Made by a program: the position numbers and the translations under genes. Below the pieces are notes generated by a model. That model worked only from the letters and a program-made list of their open reading frames with translations. It did no database searches and was not told where the DNA came from. 64,000 nucleotides of DNA. Origin: Amborella trichopoda. Taxonomy: Eukaryota > Streptophyta > Magnoliopsida > Amborellales > Amborellaceae. Shown piece by piece: positions 49,201-55,611 of the stretch. The first letter of the stretch is position 1, and each line of letters begins with the position of its first letter. Location: contig NW_006498549.1 of assembly GCF_000471905.2 (NCBI RefSeq), positions 9,011,210-9,075,209 of the forward strand, written 5' to 3'.

Positions 49201-52200
49201 CCAGATCCTAATGATAAAAATTGCATAAGATGCAAGTTTCGTGAAAAAGATACAAAAGGGGGCGTAAACCGGTTCAAGAAACATCTTGCCGATATCAGGA
49301 GGGATGTTACCCCATATAAAAAGACTCCTGATGTTGTTACAGAGGAAATAAAGAAGTTTTTAGACATGGTGAAAATGAAAAAAGAGGCTGAAATTGCCGC
49401 AATAGCAGATATTAGGTCTGAGGTTCAGGTCAATTATGATGATGATGATAGTGATGAGGAAAAGATTAGGGAGGGATGTCAAGAGGTTGAGCAATTCATT
49501 ATTAGGGGAAAGGGGAAGGGAGTTGTCGTTGCTTCTGGTTCTGGGACTAAGAAGCCTCGGGTTAGAGGCCCTATGGATAGTTTTTTACCTCGGCCTGACC
49601 CTGAGGTCAGGAGAGAAAATAAAAAAGCAAACCACCATTGAAAATGGAATCAAGAAGGAAGAGAGAGTTAGAGCTGCGTATTATTTGGCTACATGGTTTT
49701 ATGAGGCGGGCATTCCTTTCAATTCCGTTCACTTGCGCAGCTTCTATGCTGCGATAGAGGCAGTTGGCCTATTTGGCCTTGGGATAAAACCCTCAACCCC
49801 ATATGAGCTTTCAGAGCATTTTTTAAAAAAGGCAGTGCATGGCACGAACGAAGCTGTAGAACTTAAGAAGGATGCATGGGCTCAGTATGGGGTTTCTATT
49901 ATGGCTGATGATTGGAGTGATAGGAAGAGCAGAAGTCAGATGAATTTGCTTGCGAATTGTCCTGTAGGGGCTGTTTTTTTTAGGTCTATTGATGCCTCTG
50001 ATCATATCCATGATGCCCATTATATATTTCAAGTGATAGAGAAAGGAATCAAGGAGGTTGGGGAGCATCTTGTTGTACAGGTTGTCATAGACAATGCTGC
50101 TCCTAATGTTGCTGCATCTAATTTGTTGCGCATAGCTTATCCTAGAATCTTTTGGACATCACATGCAGCACATTGTATAGACCTCATGCTTGAGGCCCTT
50201 GGCGGTTTAACCAAGTTATCAGGTACAATGAAGAAGGCCAAGTATGTTACGAATTTTATTTATAGCCACCATTTCACCCTCAACATGATGCGTACCTTTA
50301 CAAAAAAGAAAAAGATTGTGAGGCCTGGGGTCACGAGATTTGTGACCTGATTTTGCCTTGATATCATACATTCGAGGTGAGTGCAGTTGAGGCAAATGTT
50401 TATCTCAGATGAGTGGAGCGCATGCAAATGGTCTAAGGATCAAGTTGGGAAGAAGGTGAGAGATATTATTCTTTCTAAGGCTTTTTGGTGAGGGGTGAAG
50501 GTGCTCTTAAGGTATTTTTTCCTCTTGTTAAAGTCCTTCGCATGGTTGATTGTGACAAGCCTTCTATGGGCTACATATATGCTATTGAGAAATGTAAAAG
50601 AGAGATAGCCCAAAATTTCAATGATGAAGAAACCCACTACAAGCCTGTTTGGGATATTATTGATGAGAAGTGGGATAGGCAGCTATATCGGGCATTGCAT
50701 GCAGTTGGTTATTTTTTAAATTCAACTTTGTTTTATTTTGACAAGGATATACAAACAAATGACACAATTATGAATGGATTTAATGAGTGTGTAGAGATGT
50801 TAGTCCCTTATCTTGAAATCTAGGATATTATATGCGCTGATGAGTTGATAAATTACAAGTGTTCATTAAAGTCTTTTGGGGCTCCAATGGCGATGAGGCA
50901 AACAACCAAAATTGGACCAGGTATTCATAATATTCTTAAGTTCATCTTTATCAAGTTCAAGTAATCAAATAATTCTATTATTTATTTATGATTTTTTTCT
51001 ATATCTTTGCAGTCCATTGGTGGAGCCAACATGGGTGTAGTTTTCCAAATTTACAAAAGTTGGCCATTCAGATGTTAAACCTAACCAATTCTTCCTCTGG
51101 TTGTGAGCGCAATTGGAGTACTTTTGAAGGGGTAAGGCTGTAAGGGTAACTTGTATAATTTTATAAATAATATACGAACCATAAATATTAGATTTTAATT
51201 AGTTTCATTTGATTTTGTTAGATTCATACAAAAAAAAGGAACAGGCTTGAATCAAAGAGGCTCAATGACCTAGTCTATGTCAAGTACAATGAATTCTTGA
51301 AGGATAGGTTTGCTAAGAGAGATAAGATAGACCCCATCAGATCAAAAAATATGTACTATGGTTAGTTGATGATGATGAGGTCGAGGGGCATGAAGGATTG
51401 ACATGGGACATGGTCATGGGTGCTTCAGGGACATCAGCTGACTCTCCTAGGGCCACTAGATCTTCTGCACAGAGAACGAGGATGGAGGAAGAGGAGGAAG
51501 AAGAGGTTGATTCAGAAGAGACGGAGGAGGACAGGGACGACCAATATGTCGAGGAGAGTGACGACGCTTTCGACTCCGATGAATATGATGCCAATGCAGC
51601 TGACCCAAGATTTTCTGATGATGAATGAATGATGATTGATGAATGTTGATTGTTGATTAATTATTAAACTTTGAAGTTTGAACTTTGATTGAAGTATTGT
51701 GTATTGATTATTGAACTATTGAAGATTCATTTGAGTCTTCAAGTATTACTTTCATAGTTTGATAGTTTCATTTTCGTAATTCAATTTTGTTTTCTTCCTC
51801 ATGGTGGTCAGGTGGTGTACTGCAGTACTGGTGTGATACTATTTGATAACTTGCTTTGATAATTTGGTTGGTCGGAAAATTTTAAGTTTTAATTGGATAT
51901 GGAGTATGAACCAACTTATGGATTATGGTTATGCTTATGGAGTGTGTGCTAAATGCTAAATAATATGTTGTATAATTTGAATTATGTCAGAATGCCATAA
52001 CTGCAGAACTGCAGAATGCCAGAATCCTTATTTGGATTCAACTGGGCCGTCCAGGTTTTGGGCTCTCGCCTAGGCACTGGGCAGTCTGGACCCCCCAGGC
52101 AACCCAGGACCCGCCTAGTGCTTTTTGAAACATTGAACCATACAGAATTCTTGACATTTGAGGAAGGAGTTCAATTGGTCATTCAAAGTAATTGCTTTTC

Positions 52201-55200
52201 AATTCAAATTGAAAGTGACTCGGCCTTGCTTGTGAATGTCATTCAGAATTGATGCAATGCTCCATAGAGGCTAAAGATGATTGTAGGCAATTGTTGCACC
52301 AGACTGTCTTCTCATCGATGGTCCATTACACATGTCTTTCGTGAGGCAAACGTGGTTGCTGATACCCTAGCTAAGAGGGCAGCTGCTGGCTTCGGTGCTA
52401 CTGTGTGGCGCCATAGACCACAAGATTTTCTTTCCTCTCGTTTATTACAGGATCTGGCACAATTGCCCTACCATAGGGTTGTATCTTAATTATTTTTCTT
52501 TGCTCTTTTATTAATAAAAAACGGGTAGGGGCCTTCTCCCCCACTGACTTACCCAAAAAAAAAAGAATCATATCCTTCATGGCTTCACATCATTTCTATG
52601 ATTGCTACTTACCCATTCTTCTCCCTAGAGTTGAATTTTATTCTATTGAGAATTGTTCAAATTAGCCCTTATGTATCCCACCCTAGGAATTGTATTCTTA
52701 ATAGATTACCCTTTATTAGCATCTATGAGTTGTATATGAATAAGTCATGGAAACGGAATATAACAGAATAGGGGGATGTGGGTCTTCACTGCACGGTGTG
52801 GAAGTGCATCATAGGTCTCATGATCTCGGCCATGGTACCATAGGAAGTGGGCCACCAAAAAGCCACAAAACGTTAGCTGTAAGCCACATATGGCTGTCAA
52901 CACTAGACCTGGGTTTGCTGGGGCTTATGGCCCTGGATGCGGCCACCTATGACATTACAATCTTAGGTGCTAGGTGTCATGGTTGCATAGGTTTTACAAC
53001 CTCATAGGTTTTACAACTTATCCCGTGGTCCCCATAAAGATCACTGTACAAGGCCATACTCCCAAAGAGTCATCATGCTAGGGCAGGGCAACATAGACCC
53101 CATCTGCTCATGTGGCCCTTTTAAACTGACTCACGCATCTTTTTCAAGATCAAACCCATGGTTTTGATTTTCAAATTCAGTCCAAGGGATATGTGAAACT
53201 TAATATTATAAATAAATTTAGAGAGATGTATTCTTTAGTTGCACACTCCTTTGTTAGCTCGTACAAGTTTGATCAACAGGAAAACATGATCCCGCTCAGC
53301 TTGGTGGACTCTCGACTCTAGAGATTCATCTATTCCTTAGCCCTTTCCCTCTCTCCAATAGCTCAGTCTCCCAAAGAAGGAGAGTTACATAAAGAGTTTC
53401 GAGTGAGAGTTAAGGATAAAAGTGCTCCTCACTAGATATGAAAAGAAACAACAGTCTGGTGCAAATAATTATGTCCTTAAGCATTAGATTGCACTATTCC
53501 CAGGACTGGTCATCATCCTCAGAGCTTTGTGATTTGAAAAGCAACATCCTGGCAGCCAGTCATGGTGAAACCTGCTACCTATTAAACCCTGCAAGCAACA
53601 CACCCTTTTTCCTAGATTTTGCACCAGACATGTATGATTTAGAAAAGGTGCGAAACGCGGTACTCGGCTTATTGCTGTGAAATACTTTCCCGGAAATTAT
53701 TTTGGAAAAAGAAGCCAATTGCAAGTTCAGCAAGCAAACTGAAAAATCTGCATCTAACCCTTATGTCCAACATTTCTAGCACCCTCAGTCATAGAGAATG
53801 ACAATGTCCTAACATAACTTATCAAAAATCATGATAGGATTTCCAAAATTATTTTACTAAGGCTATCAACATTGTAACTTGGCATGACATTATCAAAGTG
53901 CCACAAGTGAGAAATATATATGTATAAAATAATCTTATGCTTTCTAATAAATAAATGGATTACAATTAGTGCAGAACTGTTCTCAGAAATAGGACCCAAC
54001 GAAATGATGTATATATGCATATTTATAGTAATTTTACTGGCCTGCAGCAGAACACACCCATTCTTTTCTTTAAGAAGGTGTCCTCATGAGTTCCTCCAAT
54101 CAAAACCTAGCATGCATCATTGCCTGGCTCCCCACCACCAAAGTGGTTACTGCTTTGGTGACACATTGCGCATTGAATCAAATCCAGTGGTTCACTGTTC
54201 CTGATCAACACCCATTGCATGGGTCGCTTCAATTTCTTGTGGCATACTGTTGGAATCGGTTACACTCAGTACATGTGAGAAGCACGTTAGTATTGGTACT
54301 TGTGTAATTGAAGTTTAGCATTGAATTGCTTGGCTCACCTAAGACAGAGTGCCAAGAGACATGATCTAACTACATATGCATAAAATCACATGAAGAACCA
54401 TGAAAGCGATGCAACTAATGCCAGAAGCCAAAAGTACCGAGTATGAGAAAAAGACAGACAAATTCCTTGAAGGCCACAATTTCCTGAACACCATTGAAAT
54501 GGTGCCAGAATTAAGCCTCAAGAGAAGATAACCATCAGTTGGACCATATCATTAGCTAATATCTCATGTTCAGCTTATTCACTACGAACAATTAAGTTAT
54601 TTTTTTATGGAAAATTATATAAACCCTCCCACCCAAATAAGATTCTATGCATAGCCCCCTTGCCCCCACCCCCCCCTCCCCCACCATGCAGGACAGTTTT
54701 TTCTTTGCACCAACTTCGTTAATACTGTTTTTTACCTTATACCCCGCTGATTGGAGTTTTTAACTCATTTGGGACTAAGATGCCCCTGTTAGTCAAACGA
54801 GGCATTACATCAGAAGCCGGTCAGGTACATGGAGTGCCAGACGAACTTTTAGTTTATAATTGAAGCGGGTCCAGCACTCCATTTGCCAGGAACGACTTAA
54901 GTTTTGCATTAGAAGCCGATCTAGCACTTAATGCCAAACAGGATTTAGTTTTACAATTGAGGTCTATCCTGTTCATGGAGTGCCGGACCAACCTCATCTT
55001 CTAAAAGCCATTTAGAATCAAGTCTGTCTATTACAACAAGTTGTTGGACTGCCCTCGCCTTTTAAAACAATATTGTTTGAAACAAAGCAATATGCCTAGA
55101 AAGTGTGATCCAGGTGATCCACACAGTTTATATAGGCTGCGAAGTTTTCTAATTATTTATTCTTACAAATAAATGGATCTCATTATTGTGCAATTCTTTT

Positions 55201-55611
55201 CTGCATTGGGAAACCATTGGAAGTTCTGACTTGCATATGTAGTATCACTATTTTAACTTTTCCTAAGTTTATTTTCCTGGTTGCATATTTATTCTCTAGT
55301 GGCTAATTATGGATGTATCTCTTGTAGTTCATTAAGGTGATCTACTTCCAACTAAATCATGGTTTGCAACAAACCCATGGGAACACAAGTAATCGAGACA
55401 AAGGAGTATTTATTTTCATGGAAGATTCTTGGCTCAATGGGGACAACTTTTTGCATCATCTTTGCAAGGTACTCCATTTAAGGCAGGCATTCAATTGTGT
55501 ACTACTTTGAATCTAAAGGATCTTTAGTCTCTAATGTTAAAGATGTGGCTGCAGGAATTCTTTTCCTTAACACAAGAAGCTACCACTATTGATGGGAACC
55601 TTCTTTTATGG
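17937..55611 (+). CDS. AAR2: AAR2 homolog, U5 snRNP assembly factor (partial; seven exons)
   Basis: AAR2 binds the core splicing protein Prp8 in a cytoplasmic U5 snRNP precursor and is released during maturation in the nucleus. The coding join is 17937-18066, 26612-26835, 28667-28759, 28870-28941, 47522-47554, 55328-55468 and 55555-55611. All introns are GT-AG, all phases agree and the 250 codons are open. The order and motifs follow the family: [10 protein letters not shown], then [73 protein letters not shown] and [14 protein letters not shown]. About 110 N-terminal and 40-50 C-terminal residues are missing compared with the roughly 390-residue plant protein, so the gene probably continues outside the window. 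Two short introns (110 and 86 bp) argue against a processed copy. Whether the locus is expressed cannot be seen. Confidence 0.9.
18067..20319 (+). other. AAR2 intron, left part, no recognised element
   Basis: Start of an 8,545-bp intron (18067-26611). It is AT-rich with no recognised gene. A pyrimidine tract of mostly T lies at 18838-18873. Confidence 0.6.
20320..21075 (+). pseudogene. Ty3/gypsy integrase remnant
   Basis: Fragment of a retrotransposon integrase, which joins element cDNA to host DNA. Visible in order: a decayed zinc-finger end (RCHLC then VSKGTIQ, 20337-20385); [20 protein letters not shown] (first catalytic D); [24 protein letters not shown] (second D, normally SDRDxKF); YHPQRDGQT (20708-20735); then in another frame [29 protein letters not shown] and [11 protein letters not shown] (to 20983). 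The residue after GQT, normally the catalytic E, is N. At least two frameshifts are present. No RT, RNase H or LTR was found beside it. Confidence 0.88.
21525..22470 (+). pseudogene. hAT transposase C-terminal remnant
   Basis: Segments parallel to the copy at 49144-51628: [15 protein letters not shown] (21548-21592), LTSFGKEW (21650-21673), then after a former intron the hAT dimerisation region around 21790-21910, where [14 protein letters not shown] and HNWSSFE survive. Next comes a segment with [18 protein letters not shown] (22050-22110) and [11 protein letters not shown], and the acidic tail ([17 protein letters not shown], 22385-22437). Stops and frameshifts are scattered through it. The conserved dimerisation motif CERNW has decayed to CxHNW. 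Confidence 0.75.
22568..23737 (+). mobile_element. RTE-clade LINE remnant, 5'-truncated
   Basis: Fragment of a non-LTR retrotransposon of the plant RTE type, read across several frames. It starts within the RT at [18 protein letters not shown] (22568), then [63 protein letters not shown] and [15 protein letters not shown] (23033). The post-RT region gives [17 protein letters not shown] and a decayed RGRGRPK-like box near 23570. The catalytic FADD motif is changed to FTYD. It ends in a short (GAT)n tail at 23719-23737, typical of RTE elements, which use microsatellite tails rather than poly(A). Confidence 0.82.
24050..24600 (+). pseudogene. LINE zf-RVT and RNase H fragment
   Basis: Directly right of the hAT copy c end, the plus strand reads a LINE zf-RVT stretch ([16 protein letters not shown] near 24100-24150, then W-x-x-GRNRG near 24270). 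An RNase H start follows: [18 protein letters not shown] (24441-24486), [17 protein letters not shown] and [12 protein letters not shown] (to 24595). The usual NIDGASRGNPG has decayed and the frame shifts repeatedly. Its position suggests hAT copy c may have inserted into this LINE. Confidence 0.65.
24610..26611 (+). other. AAR2 intron, right part, no recognised element
   Basis: No protein domain, LTR end or splice-flanked exon recognised. Open frames up to 74 codons occur but lack motifs. It ends in the acceptor CACAATAG (26604-26611) of the next AAR2 exon. Confidence 0.5.
26612..26835 (+). CDS. AAR2: AAR2 exon, central linker
   Basis: 224 nt, donor GTATGT. It encodes [41 protein letters not shown] and [10 protein letters not shown], the most conserved block of plant AAR2. 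An upstream in-frame ATG at 26593 lies in the intron and is not a start: the exon continues the frame of 17937-18066. Confidence 0.93.
26836..28666 (+). other. AAR2 intron of 1,831 bp
   Basis: AT-rich. It contains a tandem duplication (27379-27655) and a 60-codon open frame at 27770-27952 that I could not assign. No transposon ends were recognised. Confidence 0.7.
27379..27655. repeat. 141-bp tandem duplication in AAR2 intron
   Basis: Two AT-rich units beginning ACATTCTTAA-like at 27381 and 27522. They share AAAATGGTTCTATCATT, TTTTAGAATAGTTATGTTAT and GAACCTGTTTAAAGTTATAA. Confidence 0.85.
28667..28759 (+). CDS. AAR2: AAR2 exon, start of C-terminal helical domain
   Basis: 93 nt, acceptor TTCTCCAG, donor GTATTT. 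It encodes [17 protein letters not shown] followed by [14 protein letters not shown]; the LGELQFAF motif is shared even with human AAR2. Confidence 0.92.
28870..28941 (+). CDS. AAR2: AAR2 exon, helical domain
   Basis: 72 nt after a 110-bp intron, acceptor AAAACAG, donor GTAAGT. It encodes [20 protein letters not shown] then CQEA. The ATG is internal, not a start. The next exon lies 18.6 kb downstream. Confidence 0.92.
28942..29870 (+). other. AAR2 giant intron, first kilobase
   Basis: Start of an 18,580-bp intron (28942-47521). It contains a T-run at 29211-29224 and no recognised gene. Confidence 0.6.
29871..31818 (+). mobile_element. LTR of family B, copy B3 (probable solo LTR)
   Basis: The start TATTGGGGTTTTGTGGCC (TG decayed to TA), then ATTTAAAGGCCTTATG; the end is near CCGGTCACGA (31818). 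It is collinear with LTR B2: CCAATGGGAGTATGGTCC, GATGAGGTCGGAGA, AATCATGAACCC, GGATCCAATTCCCATC, a CT tract (31284-31307), GCCATCGGTGGAGGAGACC (31540-31558) and GTAACCTGAGGCAAGGTA. The length is about 1.95 kb. No retrotransposon coding sequence lies on either side. No target duplication was found. Confidence 0.65.
30914..31030. repeat. Three 39-bp tandem units in LTR B3
   Basis: Units starting GATTGATTTCAAAA at 30914, 30953 and 30992, each with a GTAAGAAATT(A/T)ATT tail. They are absent from B2. Confidence 0.85.
31819..32289 (+). other. AAR2 giant intron, between LTR remnants
   Basis: Pyrimidine-rich stretch at 31833-31930, otherwise AT-rich. No feature recognised. Confidence 0.5.
32290..33120 (-). 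mobile_element. Degraded LTR-like remnant, minus orientation
   Basis: On the minus strand, blocks such as CAATCATGAGCCCCTCACTT (around 32820) and CATGGGACCATTGGGTTAGTTT parallel the ATCATGAACCCCTGCGATGG and CATGGGAA-TTAGTTTGAG blocks of family B LTRs. The ends cannot be defined. It is probably an old, divergent member of the same LTR group. Confidence 0.4.
33143..33218. repeat. 38-bp tandem duplication
   Basis: CATTGCATTCAACTGGCCTC begins at 33143 and again at 33181. Confidence 0.88.
33499..36385 (+). mobile_element. LTR of family A, copy A1 (about 2.89 kb)
   Basis: It starts TATTTGGCTATGTGGCC (TG decayed to TA), then the inverted repeat GGCCTTTCAAGGCC (33512-33525), and ends ACCACCAACA (36385). 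It is collinear with A2 in reverse orientation, including CACTCGTGGATGACGTCATG (34422-34441), TTATTTAAAGTGTTATATA and GGTTCGAACCATGG (35828-35841). There is no coding capacity and no matching 5-bp flank. It lies in the giant AAR2 intron. Confidence 0.75.
36386..38272 (+). other. AAR2 giant intron between LTR A1 and the copia block
   Basis: No gene recognised. It contains the GA-rich microsatellites at 37102-37278. The minus-strand open frame at 36342-36605 crosses the LTR end and has no known motif. Confidence 0.5.
37102..37278. repeat. (GA)n and (GAGTGA)n microsatellites
   Basis: An almost pure GA run of about 48 bp at 37102-37150, then 37218-37278 with GAGTGA units passing into GA. The minus-strand frame through it would give a Ser-Leu repeat and is an artefact. 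Confidence 0.95.
38273..39215 (-). mobile_element. Copia LTR in reverse orientation, carrying an insertion
   Basis: Read on the minus strand, 38420-38273 gives GTTCTTGGGTGTTTTAATTT, CCAGTGATAGGCGA, GGGGTAATTGAG and TTCCCAACG. This parallels the 3' end of the plus-strand LTRs at 39262 and 41914. The segment 39090-39180 parallels their AGAGCTC and CTTATGAG block. Between about 38535 and 39000 lies unrelated repeat-rich DNA. It faces the plus-strand LTR at 39262 across about 46 bp. Confidence 0.5.
38540..38820. repeat. Short palindrome-rich repeat block
   Basis: A perfect inverted repeat GCCTATGGGC / GCCCATAGGC (38540-38549 and 38569-38578) opens the block, and the palindrome GCCTATAGGC lies near its end (about 38808). 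Between them are four diverged units of about 30 bp around GGACATAGCATGTCC (38626-38640 and variants at about 38655, 38715 and 38762), each itself nearly palindromic. Confidence 0.65.
39262..39965 (+). repeat. Copia 5' LTR
   Basis: TGTTGGGATGGTG to TTCCCAACA. It contains a small tandem duplication, AATTACCCCCATTTGGTAT (at 39278 and 39301). It shares with the 3' LTR the blocks ATAAAAGCTCATTGTAGA, GGGAGAGCTCTTGTG, ACCATTGTGCC and GTGTTGATGGTGCTTGGAT. Confidence 0.85.
40008..41240 (+). pseudogene. Copia Gag and partial protease/pre-integrase pseudogene
   Basis: Gag would form the virus-like particle. From ATG 40008: [33 protein letters not shown], then in an open stretch (40413-40637) [20 protein letters not shown] and ANEFRKK. 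The zinc knuckle reads [14 protein letters not shown], with the last Cys lost. The protease start gives [11 protein letters not shown] (normally DSGAT). Next are [15 protein letters not shown] and [16 protein letters not shown] (41058-41101). In-frame stops replace Trp codons at about 40065 and 40260. Coding similarity ends near 41240 and the interior to 41900 is unrecognised. Confidence 0.85.
41914..42581 (+). repeat. Copia 3' LTR
   Basis: TGTTGGCACAGTG to GGTTCCCAACA, preceded by the purine tract AAAGTGGAGAT. It is visibly diverged from the 5' LTR, so the insertion is not recent. Confidence 0.85.
42741..42764 (+). other. Orphan LTR end followed by a Met-tRNA primer binding site
   Basis: CCCAACA (42741-42747), a three-base spacer and TGGTATCAAGATCC (42751-42764). 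The last resembles the primer site complementary to initiator Met-tRNA used by copia and TRIM elements (TGGTATCAGAGCC type). Its LTR body would lie left of 42747, but no matching TG start or partner LTR was found. Confidence 0.6.
42765..43877 (+). other. AAR2 giant intron between the copia remnant and LTR A2
   Basis: No domain recognised in either strand; the minus-strand open frames at 43029-43438 have no motif. It contains a tandem duplication at 43596-43785. Confidence 0.45.
43596..43785. repeat. About 91-bp imperfect tandem duplication
   Basis: GGTGATTAGTGATGA begins at 43596 and 43687. Both units end GATGCTTTCAAGAGTGTAGTGG. Confidence 0.88.
43878..46754 (-). mobile_element. LTR of family A, copy A2 (2,877 bp, solo)
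   Basis: Minus-strand LTR with intact TG and CA ends: it starts TGTTGACTATGTGGCC (46754 downward) and ends ACCACCAACA (43878). The flanks TTTCC (43873-43877) and TTTTC (46755-46759) match in four of five bases, consistent with an aged 5-bp target duplication of a solo LTR. It is homologous along its whole length to A1. A2 carries GGTTCGAACCCCTTGTG-type sequence around 44407. Confidence 0.8.
46755..47521 (+). other. AAR2 giant intron, last part
   Basis: It contains the alternating purine-pyrimidine tract (46925-46980). The minus-strand open frame at 46981-47334 (Ser-rich) was not recognised. It ends in the acceptor TCTCTTCTTGCAG (47509-47521). Confidence 0.55.
46925..46980. repeat. 56-bp alternating purine-pyrimidine tract (Z-DNA type)
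   Basis: Unbroken R-Y alternation: (AT)n, (GT)n, GCGCGC, (AC)n, GCATGCGTGCATG, (TG)n. It includes self-complementary GTGTGTGCGCGCACACAC. Such tracts can adopt left-handed DNA under negative supercoiling; that is established for the sequence class, not shown here. Confidence 0.9.
47522..47554 (+). CDS. AAR2: AAR2 33-nt micro-exon
   Basis: It encodes [11 protein letters not shown], the expected continuation after GCQEA. Acceptor TTCTTGCAG, donor GTATGG. It lies between introns of 18,580 and 7,773 bp. In-frame joining on both sides and the match to the AAR2 order make it convincing despite its length. Confidence 0.88.
47555..48237 (+). other. AAR2 intron left of the LINE insertion
   Basis: Nothing recognised; AT-rich intron sequence. 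Confidence 0.55.
48238..48252. repeat. LINE target-site duplication, left copy
   Basis: AGAATCATAGACTTC, matching 52564-52578 in 13 of 15 bases. Confidence 0.8.
48262..48641 (+). pseudogene. LINE zf-RVT end and first half of RNase H
   Basis: After [11 protein letters not shown] the frame runs [12 protein letters not shown] sequence to [31 protein letters not shown] and [10 protein letters not shown]. The catalytic D of NIDGS is present. It breaks at 48641, the hAT insertion point, exactly before the catalytic Glu codon. Confidence 0.85.
48642..52135 (+). mobile_element. hAT DNA transposon, copy b (3,494 bp), complete ends
   Basis: Terminal inverted repeats CATAGATTCAAAAAGC (48642-48657) and, read inward from the right, CAATGTTTCAAAAAGC (52135-52120), agree in 13 of 16. 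The 8-bp target duplications are AACCATGC (48634-48641) and AACCATAC (52136-52143), 7 of 8. Both ends carry GC-rich subterminal DNA (GGGCGGCCGCCCAGGG near 48738; GGACCCCCCAGGC near 52088). It encodes the transposase remnant at 49144-51628. It is inserted in a LINE RNase H domain. Confidence 0.9.
49144..51628 (+). pseudogene. hAT transposase pseudogene, best copy
   Basis: Order: ATG 49144; BED-type finger ([23 protein letters not shown]); acidic linker (DDDDSDEE); GPMDSFLP; then after a frameshift near 49615 a 240-codon open stretch with [47 protein letters not shown] and [16 protein letters not shown] (DUF659 and catalytic core, to 50347). Next are [19 protein letters not shown] and [20 protein letters not shown]. 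An intron of about 100 bp (GTATTC at 50921 to TTTGCAG) precedes the dimerisation domain ([25 protein letters not shown], 51045-51130), then a second intron and an acidic tail ending 51628. Lesions: W-to-stop near 49185, two frameshifts (about 49615, 50495) and stops at about 50348, 50385 and 50821. Confidence 0.9.
52144..52489 (+). pseudogene. Second half of the split LINE RNase H
   Basis: It continues the domain broken at 48641: [31 protein letters not shown], then after a stop (52250) [30 protein letters not shown] and the end PYHRVVS. The catalytic E, D (ESDS) and D (VADT) are still visible. Confidence 0.85.
52564..52578. repeat. LINE target-site duplication, right copy
   Basis: AGAATCATATCCTTC, directly after the A-tail. 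Confidence 0.8.
52579..54654 (+). other. AAR2 intron right of the LINE, no recognised element
   Basis: An 80-codon open frame at 53438-53680 and others near 54086 were not recognised and have no splice-site support. There is a small 17-bp direct repeat (CATAGGTTTTACAAC) at 52985-53018. Confidence 0.45.
54655..54685 (-). repeat. C-rich tract; G-quadruplex motif on the minus strand
   Basis: On the minus strand, runs of five or more G separated by one to three bases (GGGGGAGGGGGGGGTGGGGG, then CAAGGGGG) meet the four-run G-quadruplex pattern. Confidence 0.8.
54811..55010. repeat. Degenerate minisatellite of about 50-bp units
   Basis: Roughly four diverged units. Each contains a GAAGCCG(G/A)TC-type start, a GGAGTGCC or ACTTAATGCC core and an AGTTTTACAATTG-type end (54811, 54862, 54912 and about 54961). 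No coding sense is seen. Confidence 0.6.
55328..55468 (+). CDS. AAR2: AAR2 exon, helical domain
   Basis: 141 nt, acceptor CTCTTGTAG, donor GTACTC. It encodes [15 protein letters not shown], a variable loop ([12 protein letters not shown]) and [17 protein letters not shown]. It follows in frame from the micro-exon (FSK-FIK). Confidence 0.92.
55555..55611 (+). CDS. AAR2: AAR2 exon, last one recognised
   Basis: 57 nt after an 86-bp intron, acceptor GGCTGCAG. It encodes [19 protein letters not shown]. The donor GTTTGT is weaker than consensus. The final coding exon, expected to begin near a TRKLK-type motif, was not found before 64000. Confidence 0.88.

Larger units (their letters stand above)
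48253..52563 (+). mobile_element. 5'-truncated LINE, later split by hAT copy b
   Basis: The LINE body is 48253-48641 plus 52144-52563; the rest is hAT. It begins in zf-RVT (TAIWFLWEE near 48280-48305) and continues through RNase H. Its 3' UTR ends in an A-run (52554-52564). The flanks AGAATCATA-n-n-CTTC form a 15-bp imperfect target duplication. It sits in the 7.8-kb AAR2 intron. Confidence 0.85.

Noticed and set aside
48642-52145. Alternative hAT borders using TCAAAAAGC as the left end with CCATAGAT/CCATACAG as duplication
   Set aside because: The borders at 48642 and 52135 give longer matching inverted repeats and an 8-bp duplication with 7 matches, and restore the RNase H frame; the alternative leaves a frameshift.
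17937-55611. AAR2 as a processed pseudogene
   Set aside because: Introns, including two short ones with proper splice sites, are retained and no A-tail or flanking duplication is seen; a DNA-level duplicate copy is still possible.
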